64,000 nucleotides of DNA from Emydura subglobosa (Eukaryota > Chordata > Testudines > Chelidae), in the NCBI GenBank assembly GCA_007922225.1, contig ML679954.1, positions 20,618,837 to 20,682,836 of the forward strand, read 5' to 3'. Made by a program: the position numbers and the translations under genes. Within the stretch, counting starts at the first letter, position 1; every line of letters starts with the position of its first letter. The notes under the pieces were generated by a model that was not told where the DNA came from, did not search any database, and was given only the letters and a program-made list of their open reading frames with translations. Below are positions 26,405-36,180 of this stretch, one piece after another.

Positions 26405-27206
26405 CGTGTCAAAATGATCTTGACAAACTGGAGAAATGGTCTGAAGTAATTAAGAAATTCAATAAGGACAAATGCAAAGTACTCCACTTTGGAAGGAACA
26501 ATCAATTGCCCACATACAAAATGGGAAATGACTGCCTCAGAAGGAATACTGCAGAATGGGATCTGGGGGTCATAATGGATCACAAGCTAAATATGAGCCA
26601 ACAGTGCAACACTCTTGCAAAAAAAGCAAATATCATTCTGGGATGTATTAGCAGGAATGTTGTAAACAAGACACAAGAAATAATTTTTCCACTGTACTCG
26701 CACTGATAAGGCCTCAGCTGGAGTATCCAGTTTTAGGCACCACATTTCAGGAAAGGTGGACAAATTGGAGAAAGTCAAGAAGAGAGCAACAAAAGTGATT
26801 AAAGGTCTAGCAAAGAGGACCTACGAGAAAAGATTGAAAAAACTGGGTTTGTTTAGTGTAGAGAAGAGAAGACTGAGGGGGACATAACAGTTGTAAACTG
26901 CATAAAAGGTGGCTACAAAGAGGAGAGTGAAAAATTGTTCTTGTTAACCTCTGAGGATAGGACAAGAGGCAATGGGCTTAAATTCCAGCAAGGGAGATTT
27001 AGGTTGGACATTAGGAAAAACTTCCTAACTGTCAGGGTAGGTAAGCACTGTAACAAATTATCTAGGGAAGTTGTGGAATCTCTGTCATTGGAGGTTTTTA
27101 AGAACAGGTTAGACAAATACTTGTCGGGTATGGTCTAGTTATTACTAAGCCCTGCAGGGGTCTGGACTAGATGACTTGTTGAGGACCCTTCTGTGATTCT
27201 GTGTCC
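26405..27206 (+). mobile_element. CR1 LINE, 3' fragment, sense, with RT C-terminal remnant
   Basis: The segment begins in the codons for 'DKLEKWSEVI' and continues 'KDKCKVLHFG' and 'LGVIMDHKLNMSQQC' (about 26560-26610), all landmarks of the CR1 RT C-terminal part. After a stop at 26704 the homology continues in other frames. The end of ORF2 is again open at 26935-27138 ('RTRGNGLKFQQG', 'LDIRKNF', 'VFKNRLDKYL'). A short 3' UTR follows with 'ctggactagatgac' and the terminal octamer-like 'ctgtgattctgtg' at 27190-27206. It is 5'-truncated, as most CR1 copies are, and is disabled by frameshifts and stops. Confidence 0.92.
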
Positions 27207-27730
27207 AGTGCCTTTTTAGAAAGTCTCTAAGCCTAGATCTAATGTTTGTGTTCCCATTGGTTATTTATTTATCATTTTAAGTGGGATCTCTATCTTTTCC
27301 ACACAATTGCAACTGTGTGAAATATCCAAATACATTATTCCAGTAATGTCTTGGCCTATTCTTAACATACAAAATCTGAGTCAAAGGAATAATATTAATT
27401 AAATAATAAATGATCATTAAAACACATTGAGATTTAACCTGGCTACACCTCAAATATCTTTTCCAATAATCAATTTGTACAATGTGTATTTAACCTTTAT
27501 TATTCTTATAGGATTACATATAATCATAACCAGTTTAAAACTGGTTAAACTTTTAATAAATTGATAGGACATCCTTTCATGTACAGATATCCATTCCTAT
27601 CTCACATCCTTCCTTAGTTTCATGTTATGTGAACATTAAGAGGACTTCGCTAGTGACATGATGTATTCCTCCATTACTTGAAGTCTTTAAATCATGACTG
27701 GATATCTTTATAGCATATCTTTTACTGTGA
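27207..27730. other. Unassigned AT-rich sequence
   Basis: No gene or repeat family was recognised. A 19-bp near-perfect inverted repeat, AACCAGTTT-A-AAACTGGTT, lies at 27528-27546. Confidence 0.6.
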
Positions 27731-28344
27731 AGGTTAAGATTTTGTCATGGTTATTTTTAGTAAAAGGCAGGGACAGGTTACAGACAATAAACAAAAATTC
27801 ACAAAGGCAGTGACCTGTCCCTGACTTTTACTAAAAATAACAGTGACAAAATGGTGTTGAATGGGGCGATGGGTAAGAACTTCCTGCAGCTGACAGCTCT
27901 GGGACTTCCGCTGCCCACGTGGCTCAGAATGCCATGAAGGGCTGGGAGCTCCAAATCTGAAGGACTTCTGCTGCTTCTGGGGCTTGGAGCTGAGGGGCCT
28001 CAGAGCTGCAGGGCCACTGCTGGTGGCTGGGAACTCTGGTTCCCCCCCACTGCCCATGGCAGCTGGGAGCTCCACATCCCTCCTCCCCCGCATGGCTAGG
28101 AACTGCGGGAGGCTGTCCACAGCAGCATGGATCTGTGGGGGAACCCCCACTGCCAGAGGCAGCTCAGATCTATGGAGCCCTGCACTGGCTGGGAAGTCTA
28201 GGTCCCCCCACACCATCAGTAGCAGGGATCTCTGGGTCCCCCTGCCACCCTTGACCACTCCAACCCCCCTGCACCAATCGGTAAATGTCATGGAGGTCTC
28301 TGGAAGGTCACGGATGCTGTGACTTTGTGACATAATCTTATCCT
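27731..28344. mobile_element. TIR element with internal hairpin and GC-rich core
   Basis: The ends form imperfect terminal inverted repeats: left 'aggttaagattttgtcatgg', right (reverse complement) 'aggataagattatgtcacaa'. Just inside the left end is a long hairpin with arms at 27744-27780 and 27811-27846 and a loop of about 30 bp. The rest is GC-rich sequence built of variants of 'gctgggagctcc'. I recognise this structure as a common turtle non-autonomous repeat. It encodes no transposase. The 199-codon reverse frame (27734-28333) spans the whole element and reflects its GC-rich, stop-poor composition. No obvious target-site duplication was seen. Confidence 0.75.
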
Positions 28345-28354
28345 TAGCTATAGC

Positions 28355-28475
28355 TCAAACAGAAGTTATGGGCTTACAGCACGTATTCCTGCAGGAAGTT
28401 CTCTGGCCTGTGATATACAGAAGGTCAGATGAGATTATCATAATGGTCCCTTCAGACCCCGGAATCTACGAATCC
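28355..28475 (+). mobile_element. CR1-type 3' tail (LINE or SINE), sense
   Basis: The segment shows 'ttctctggcctgtgatatac', then 'aggtcagatgagattatcat', then 'aatggtcccttcagaccccg' and a closing 'gaatctacgaatcc'. This is the same tail as at 2898 and 44620. The upstream sequence ('gttatgggctt') is also typical of this family's 3' UTR. No tRNA-like head is clear. It abuts the TIR element at 27731 almost directly. Confidence 0.75.
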
Positions 28476-28499
28476 CTTTTTGCCATGTTTGATGGTGTG

Positions 28500-29170
28500 T
28501 TCATCCAACACTTGCCCAGAAAGGGTTAATGTGGATAGAGAAAGGGGCTAAAAAACCCAACCGGTCACAGCTGAGGGGAACCAACGGGCTAAGTAATCCC
28601 CTGAGTGAGTGAGGGAGCATAGCTGAGGAGGAACAAGCTGGGCTGGGTTTATAAGGACAGGAAATTGGAGGCTGAAGGGGCTCCCTGGGAGAAGGGAGAA
28701 GTGTTTTGGGTTACTGAGGCAAGTAGAGTAAAGTTGCTCCCTGGGAGGAGGGAGTGGTGAGGCTGGCAAACCCAGAGCGGGGGGAGTACCAGATGGTAAG
28801 GATGGGGCTTTGGGAAAGGTTGCTGACTTAAAGGGTCCCTGAGCTGCAATCTGGAGCAGAGAATGGGCCTGGGTTCCCCTGCCAGCCACTGAGGGAGTGG
28901 CACTATGAGACAGTGACTGGAAAGACTGCCTAGGATTGCTGAGGGAGGACTTTGGTACCCTGGAAGGGGGAAATGCGTCTGATGACCTAACCAGAGAGCC
29001 AGGTCATGAAGAGGTGGTAGCAGCTCATGGAATGAGAGAGGGGCTGCAGACCAGGAGAGCGGGACAGAGAGATGGTATGGACCATGGGAAGGGGCATCAG
29101 CCTCGTGAAGCTAATCCCCAGAATGGCCAGGAGGAGGGCAGGGATACAAATTGTGAATTTCCTGCAGCTC
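28500..29170 (+). repeat. GC-rich interspersed repeat, unclassified (LTR-like?)
   Basis: The block is much richer in G than its flanks and contains 'gctgggtttataaggacagg' (a TATA-like box at about 28645), two related 'gctccctgggagRagggagR' units at 28679 and 28736, and 'gggcctgggttcccctgcca' at 28866. I associate these phrases with an abundant turtle repeat but cannot name its class. An LTR or a retroelement 5' region is possible. The frames of 81-113 codons inside it run on both strands and are compositional. Confidence 0.45.
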
Positions 29171-29474
29171 TTCTTGTTTAATGTATATATGCTTACAACC
29201 TTAACTCTTAATGAAGGTTTTTTTTAGCAATTTTGCAGTATCTTTTGCCAAGGCATGTAGATAGCAACCTCCAAATGGATGAAAATGAGCTGCTCTTTCC
29301 TTTGATGTAACTTCGCTGCACACTAAAGTACAGATAAAAGACACTATAGTTCATTATGAAATTACTAAGCAAAACTGGAAACCCTCCGGACACGCTCATA
29401 TCCTGCAAAATTTGTCAAAGTATGTTTTACAATCCCTTTCTTCCTTTATAACAGTGTAAGCTGCACTCATATCC

Positions 29475-29535
29475 AAGGCCTAAATCCCTCCTTGCGGGAT
29501 AGGATTGACTCCCATTGAGAATCAGGTCCAAAGAC
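29475..29535 (+). repeat. Trace of ancient palindromic repeat
   Basis: The segment reads 'ggcctaaatccctccttgcg' then 'ttgactcccattgagaatca' and 'ggtcc'. The apex is degraded on its right half. Confidence 0.35.
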
Positions 29536-30187
29536 AATAGGAATCCATCCCCTGTTTCAGTTAAAGTTTGACATAGATTTGGAGAGAGAAAGAGAGAGAA
29601 ATATACTCGCTGTGTTTCCTGCTTTCACCTTCTCTCGCTCATCTCCGGGAGTTTTACTTTGGGGTCAGTTTGCAAGAGCTACAAAATCTTTGCAGATGTC
29701 AGTTTCAGGTAGAAAAGCTGGTCTGCAGCTAGTTACCTTTTCTGGAGTGGTTCACCCAGCTGAACAGAAAATGATACTTCCAGAATCAGTGTGTGATGGG
29801 GGTTGGGGTTCCCTCAGCAATGTTCTAGGCAGCAAAATAATTTCATTTGAAGAGTGGGGAAAAAATTATTAGACAGCTAATTTACTGTCTAGCTATATAA
29901 CTCTCACACTTCATAAAGTTAAAATGCAATCAATGACCTTTCCTTTTTTAATTTAATTTTCATTTATATGACAATGTAATAAATAGCTTTCTGAAAGGTG
30001 GTTTATCATTAACCATATTTAAACAAGCAGGCTACACAGAATATCAAATACATAGTATATCAAATACAAAACACATTGCAGGGTATTTTCCCTTTTGAAG
30101 CTGGTGCATATGCCCCAAGAATGCTAGTGGCTGTTGCATATGACATGCACACGGGGTAGGGGAAATGCCTACTGATCTCCTTGAGAA

Positions 30188-30310
30188 ATACTTAGCTGCC
30201 AAGCCTGCAATCAGATTAATGCTGGGGTAAGTATCCTCGCATATGGAGGCTCACTGGAATCAATGGGACTCTTCATTGACACAAGGGTCTGTGCTTGTGG
30301 ATCATGACCG
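30188..30310 (+). repeat. Ancient palindromic repeat, degraded
   Basis: Recognised by 'aagcctgcaatcagattaat', then the apex-like 'ctggaatcaatgggactctt' and 'cattgacacaagggtctgtg'. The arms are only weakly complementary. Confidence 0.4.
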
Positions 30311-31897
30311 AAGAAAAGTGGCCATAATTATTAGAGATGAACCTGCAGTAGGACCTGAGATGTAGCCTTCCTCTCTGAACATTGGAAGGCAATTGGAACA
30401 TGAAACTAGATTCATTTTTTTTGTTGCTGATCCCTATTTTTCTCTCTAATGACCTGAAGCAAAATCTTTTACTTGAATTTTACCTCTGCCTCTTTCTAGA
30501 CTGCACCTTGGCTAATGAAGGAATAGTATGAGGGGAAGATTACACAGCCACTTGATAGGCTAGTGTGTATGTCTTGGTAGTTGATTTTTTTTTTTGTATT
30601 ATTATGTTTTATTAGACTTGTAGTTTATGTACTGTCTTGACTAAGTATAAAAATTGAGAATACCAACATTTATCTAAATATCTGATTTATAATTCTCTTG
30701 TATATTAAAAACACACAACTTAAGGCTATGCTTTTGATTATGGTTGACCATTACTAATTCCCAAATACTACATATCTACCCCAACTTAAAATGCTTCTCT
30801 CGTTTGCATCTGACTTTAAAATATAGGATTCCCAAGAATTACCTTCTCCTGCCAACATGCTCAATATGCAGAGAGCATAGTTAAGGAACATGTGGCAGGA
30901 CTTGTAATGTTTCAATTTATATATTGCAGGAGTACTGATTATCTACAAGAAAACTATACTCTGAAACCAGCACTGCATGGCCATTAATATTTCATCTTGT
31001 TTCCTTTTATTTTTTTAATCATATTTCTGGTGGTATTTATTTGTTTGTTTATTTCTGGTGGTATATATTGATCCTTGCATTCTGTTTTATCAAAAGAACT
31101 TAATGCCATTGAATTTTTGTTTGTAGCAAATCAATTATTTTTATTTTAATGGTAAATTTTTTTTAAAATGGAATAAAAGGTTTGTGGTGAAAACCAGATC
31201 TTTAAGATGATAATGATCATGTGGTTTAGCTAGACGCCTCCTCCCCCGCCACCCAAGCTTTAAATAGTGTTCACTATTATTTTTCAAATACTATATGAGT
31301 AATTTCTGGTCTAAATTTGTAATCAAAATATCTTTGCTAGACTCTTACCTTAGCCTACTTTGTATGGTTCCTTAATTTGGTACTTTATCCTTATATAGCA
31401 CCTCTTATCCAAAGTTGTCTGATGGAAAGTCCTCATCCAAGCATGAAGTTTGGCTATTTACCTGTTTCCACTTGCGGGTCCTCTCTCCGATCCTGAGGCT
31501 TAGCTAAGCTGTCCAAGGAGGTATGGGAAGTACATGGTGGTTTTGGGCTGGTAGGCTTTCAGCTCCTAGAGGGCTGTCTCGTTTTGGGGTGCATTTGTGC
31601 GATGATCTGGGGGCACTGTACAATGTATTAATTCTGGTTGATATTATGTGGTTGTCATGGAATTGGTGTATCACGGAAAGCCTAGTTCTGTGTGTCTACC
31701 ATAGCTTTACAAACCGGAAGGCATGTCTGCTAGATCAGGTTCAATAGGTGATTAAGGGCTAGCAGCTGAATGAGTCAGACCTGGGGAGAGAAAAAGAATA
31801 AATACATCTCCAGAAAAATTAGCTTTATCCACCTTCCCTCTGCATGGGCCTGGTGTTTGAAGCAGTGGAAAATCCCCAGATGCAGAACAAAGACTCT

Positions 31898-32176
31898 AAG
31901 GTTATGTACAGACTACAGCTTATATCAGTATAATTTACGTCGCTCAAGGGTATGAATAAAACCACCCTCCTGAGTGATGTAAATTACACCAACCTAAGCA
32001 CTGGTGTGGACAGCGCTATGTTGGCAGGAGAGCATCTCCCACCAACATAGTTATCACCCCACACGGGACTGGAGTAACTAAGTCAACAAGAGAGCTCTCA
32101 TCTTAGAGTGTCTGCACAAGGAGCACTACAGCGACACAGCAGTACTGCTGTAAGCTCTGTAATGTAATCATAGCCT
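31898..32176. mobile_element. Non-autonomous DNA transposon (MITE-like)
   Basis: The left end 'aaggttatgtacagactaca' and the right end 'gtaatgtaatcatagcct' are imperfect inverted repeats, ancestrally close to AAGGCTATGTCTACACT. Internal landmarks are 'ttacgtcgctcaagggtatg', paired with the inverted 'cctgagtgatgtaaattaca', and 'ggtgtggacagcgctatgtt'. The order matches a well-known turtle repeat of about 280 bp. It has no coding capacity. It is diverged but nearly full length. Confidence 0.85.
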
Positions 32177-33168
32177 GAGATGGTGATGCTAACCTTTAAA
32201 GACCACAGAGACTGGGTGGGTAATGGGAAGTCCGACAGAGAGAGAGAGAAAGAGGAAGTTTGCCAAGCTTCTTTACCAAGGCTCCATGTTCCAGGACAAG
32301 CCATGCACTGGGCAGATGGACTTTGGATAACCCCAGGGAATCTGACCCCTCCCCCACAGAATGCTCTGAAGTGGTGAAGAAACTGAGGCAGGGAAAAGGT
32401 AGAGATTATTTTTTTGTAAGGATCTGTGTATTTCTTATGTGATCAAGTAAAGGGCAACTGCACCATAGAACTCTTTGCAAAGTGTCTGTGTGTTATATAC
32501 TACACCTACCACTAGCCTGCTGAGAAAGTTAAACTGTAGCCTAGAGCCTCAGACCTTCAGTGGGATTGTGGGAGAAGGTGTGTGTAAAATAGAGGGGCAT
32601 CTGAGAAGTAAGCACTGAACTCAGGGCTGTGGCAGCTGAGCCACATGATCATAGTTCTTAGGAAGGGTTACTAGACAGAGGGTCTGTATTCCAAGAGTGT
32701 GCCTGGGGACCCCTAGGCTAGGATATTGCCAGTGCTCTGTTCATATTCCAGAAGCTTAAAACACCCAGGGATCTAGAGGCTGGATTCCCTTCACAGCAGT
32801 CTGGTGGGCCACTGGCAGGGGGAGGTGAGCGGGTCTGTGACTGTTTGTAACTGGAGTTGCCTGTTCAGGTTAAATCATTGCAGTGGGAGGAAGAGGGAGT
32901 TGCTTGGTGTGAAAAAAGGAAGGACATTCTACATGGATTATCGGGCTAAGAGCCTGAACGAATTCTGCTGGAGCAGGATGGAGGAAAAGGACACCCCACA
33001 AAGAGGAAGTTGATGGCTGGTCAGCCATATTGAAGGAGCTAGGAGATAGAAAAATACTAAAGCCATTCATACAGAAAGTCAGTTGTTCCTCATGCCTTTA
33101 GATTTTAAACTGGCCACATATTTAGAAATCGGATGCATTATAGCTGCACCATTGACAGTGGTCATTGT
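32177..33168. repeat. Likely old repeat DNA, unclassified
   Basis: Phrases such as 'attccagaagcttaaaacac' and 'tctggtgggccactggcagg' (about 32745-32818) resemble an abundant turtle interspersed repeat that I cannot classify. A (GA)n run lies at 32237-32252. The small frames on both strands have no known domain. The limits are rough and the first part may be unique sequence. Confidence 0.4.
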
Positions 33169-33504
33169 GGGTCTATCTACAAAGCAAAAACAAACCCTAA
33201 ACCCCTGCTGCAGAGAGTCTCAGAGCCTGGGTCAACTGACTTGGACTCACAGGACTCTCAGTGCAGGGCTAAAAACAGCAGTGTAGACGTTTGGACTCAG
33301 GCTGGAGCCCAGGCTCTGGAATCTAGTGAGGGAGGAAAGATTTGGTGCCGAGGCCCCAGCCCAAGCCTGCATGTCTACACTGCAATTTTTAGCCCTGCAG
33401 CCCAAGCCTGAGTCTGTTGACCAGGCTTTGAGGTTCACTGCTGTATATTTTTGTGCAAGTGAAGGGAGCGGGGAGGAAGGAGCGTTTGCTGTGTAGATGT
33501 ACCC
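33169..33504. mobile_element. Palindromic non-autonomous DNA transposon
   Basis: The outer inverted repeats are 'gggtctatctacaaagcaaa' (33169) and, reverse-complemented from the right edge, 'gggtacatctacacagcaaa'. Inside lies a second, longer inverted repeat with arms at about 33230-33290 and 33371-33422, each carrying a 'GTGTAGACGT' or 'TGTCTACACTGC' core and 'AGGGCTAAAAA'. The layout is a fold-back element of a type common in turtles. The 92- and 63-codon frames over it run on opposite strands of the palindrome and are not genes. Confidence 0.85.
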
Positions 33505-34093
33505 TCTCTATCTGGTGTTTAACCAAATGTTAAACTGTATATATACAGTGGTAGCCACAGGTCACTGTAATATGCAGTTGGCCTATTCGGGTAACTGCAT
33601 TTACTGCTAACCTCTAGGGAGTTTACTTTATTCACGTGGGACATCTCCATTTCCATGCAATTGCATGGCTAAAAGCTGATGACTGGTTTGTCACAAGTGC
33701 CTCTGGATTACTTGTCAGTTTATAATGTCAGCCACTGTATCAGTCAACTCAAACAGTAATAACAATGAGCCAAATCCTGACCTTGCTGCTCTGTAGGCTC
33801 AGAGTTTAGATACCACTCCACAACCTAGCATGGTTCTGCACTGAAGAATTACTAGTCAGATCCCAAGCGAAAATTCCCTTCTCAGCAATGGCTTTGGAAG
33901 TATTCTGCTGCCACGCACCCCTCTCACCTATTCAAGCAATGAAATACGTTCCTCCCTCCCCATGTTGCCATGTATTAGGAGTGGAGAAAGTGAAGGGGCT
34001 GAACGGCCCTGAAATGCCAGATCTGACTAACTGTTCTAGCGTAGGGCTAGAAGTCCAGGATGACTAGGTCTTAACCAGGACACACAAGAAGGA
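33505..34093. other. Unassigned sequence
   Basis: No gene or repeat was recognised. 'atatatacagtggtagccac' near 33538 is unremarkable. Confidence 0.55.
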
Positions 34094-34315
34094 GGGCCTG
34101 GTGGTTTTGGCACTAGTCTAGGACTTTGAGAGACATGGCTTCAACTCCCACCTCCACCACAGACTTCCTGGGTGACCTTGGGCAAGTCACTTAGCCCCTC
34201 TGTTTCTCAGTTTCCCATCAGTAAAAGGGGGATAATAACACTACCCTCCCTCAAATGGGCGTTGTAAACATAAACACATTAAAGATTGTGAGGCACTCAA
34301 ATATTACAATGATGG
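34094..34315 (+). mobile_element. MIR-family SINE
   Basis: Strong core match: 'gggtgaccttgggcaagtca' (about 34170), then 'cttagcccctctgtttctca', 'gtttcccatcagtaaaaggg' and 'ggataataacactaccctcc'. The head with 'ggcactagtctaggactttg' precedes it, and a tail with 'gattgtgaggcactcaaata' follows. It is the best-preserved of the MIR copies in this window. Confidence 0.9.
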
Positions 34316-35990
34316 GGAACCTTCGCTAAGTACCTTCGATAGAAAGAAAGATACACCCACTCCCAAGTAGCATGGGAATAGGGAACAGAAGTGCCCATGG
34401 AGCCATCCCAACTTGCCAGAAAACATTTTGTGGTGCTCTGACAGCATTTTCCATCTCTGCCCTCCTGTTTGTCCCTCAACGCATAGACTCCCTTGTGTGG
34501 GAGTATGGAATCTGTACATCCCTCAGGATTTGCCCTTTTGCAATTTAAGTTTAAATCTCTTATAACACTACAGAGGCAAAACTAGCATGCACGGACCATG
34601 GGGATGTCAACATAGTACATAAACCTAGGGCTACAATATGTACATAAATTCTTGGTCACATTGAGACCTGGTTCAAATGCAAGATTCATTAACACTGATG
34701 GAGTTGCCCTTGCTTACACCAAGTCTGCATTTATCACTGTGTATTCACTGGTTTGTGCCCTGAAAATGTGTGTGAGACAAAGTGTGAGACATTAGCAACG
34801 GGTTAAAGTAAGAGGAAACTTGGGAAGCTTCCTAAAAGCAGAGGGAAAGCTCCCCTTACTCTGCCTGGCTTGGGGAGCTCAGCTCCCCCTCATCGCCCAT
34901 ATTCACTTGCTGAATAAATGAGGTGACAAAACAGGAGAGGGGATAACTTTCTCTGGTTTTACATGCTGCGGAACACAGATTCTGGTGGCTTGATGCACAT
35001 TTGTTGATATTATAACAGAATATAACTTGCCTCAAGCAAGTTAGAGTTAAATGTCAGGTCCAGTTATATATATTTTTGACACAAACTCTTCCTCCTATAA
35101 CATTGTAGAGTTCTAGGAAATTGCACTGGCAATTTAAACATTTTCCATGGGAAAGAGACTCCCCATTTACGTTTTTTGTTTTACAGGTTCTGCATCTTGG
35201 TCAAGTGAAAATGATGGTATTCATAGAAATGATACCGAGAGCACCAGGATGTTTAACTACTTAGATCTGAGTAGGCACAGAATTTTGTATGGATGGTTAT
35301 GGGCCTGCTTGAGTGACATCAATTCCTTTTATATACCTTTCTTTTCTTGTCCCCTTTCTCATCCACATATACATGCTGTGATCAGAAGATAATGTAATAC
35401 TGCAACATCAAAGCCTGACACAAAAGTCACAATAAATCGGGAGCATTGCTCCAATGTTTTCAACCTCTGATTAGCTGCTCTTATGCTCCACTACCAATAC
35501 ATCACCAGGTTACTAGTCATTTTACAGGAAGTCTGTAAATAGCACATGTGAGCATCATGGAAAGTGTGGCCGGTTGGTTCTGCCACCATCTTTTAGAGAA
35601 CATATTTTGGCACCATTAGCAGATACAATAAATCAAGTCTGAGAGAAGCAAGTATGGCCATACAACACTCTGTTAGCTAGCTTCTCCAGTATATTGATTA
35701 CATACTTGCCACCCGGTTTACAGGAACTGGCCTAGATTATACTGGTGCATATGGAGCCACCTAAAATACCTGCTAATGGTAAGCACCCCATTGTTTGAAA
35801 GAATAGTTGACTACAAAGAAGAAACAGAAAATACCATACTTGTTTTTTTCTAGTGTCACTATTAACAGCTGACCAATGAATATAAAAGCACTCTCTAATT
35901 GGTACTAAAGAAACAAACTGGTTTAAAAGGCAGATTTCTTTTTTCAAGTTTAAATACAGTCTCTTACTCCACCCCATCCATTGGAGAGGC
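34316..35990. other. Unassigned AT-rich sequence, no gene seen
   Basis: Frames of up to 86 codons overlap without known domains. Near 34670 a phrase 'cctggttcaaatgcaag' could be a chance B-box-like match. Nothing else was recognised. Confidence 0.55.
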
Positions 35991-36180
35991 ATGATTCAAT
36001 GATCCAAGTCCAGGTCTGAGAGACAGCAACTCCTAAATTCTGATCCCTGTCCTAATACTGACTCACTGAGTGTGGTCCTGAACAGGTGACTTAGTCTCCC
36101 CCATATTAACTCTAAGCTATAGATAAGGAAACTAATACCTACCCATGTACCTCATAGGAGCAGTGTGGGAATTAATTAAT
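35991..36180 (+). mobile_element. MIR-family SINE, degraded
   Basis: The order of 'caggtctgagagacagcaac', 'taaattctgatccctgtcct', 'gtggtcctgaacaggtgact' (the core), 'tagtctcccccatattaact' and 'cctacccatgtacctcatag' follows the MIR plan with many changes. Confidence 0.65.

Larger units (their letters stand above)
29171..31897. other. Unassigned AT-rich sequence, no gene seen
   Basis: The visible content is a short (GA)n run at 29581-29600, a T-rich run near 30586, old palindromic repeat traces at 29475 and 30188, and a local direct duplication of 'atttctggtggtat' around 31023 and 31050. No exon-like frame was recognised. Confidence 0.6.

Noticed and set aside
27734..28333. A 199-codon reverse open frame, the longest in the window
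   Set aside because: It coincides exactly with a TIR repeat, is built from repeated GC-rich phrases, overlaps a 112-codon forward frame and shows no domain.
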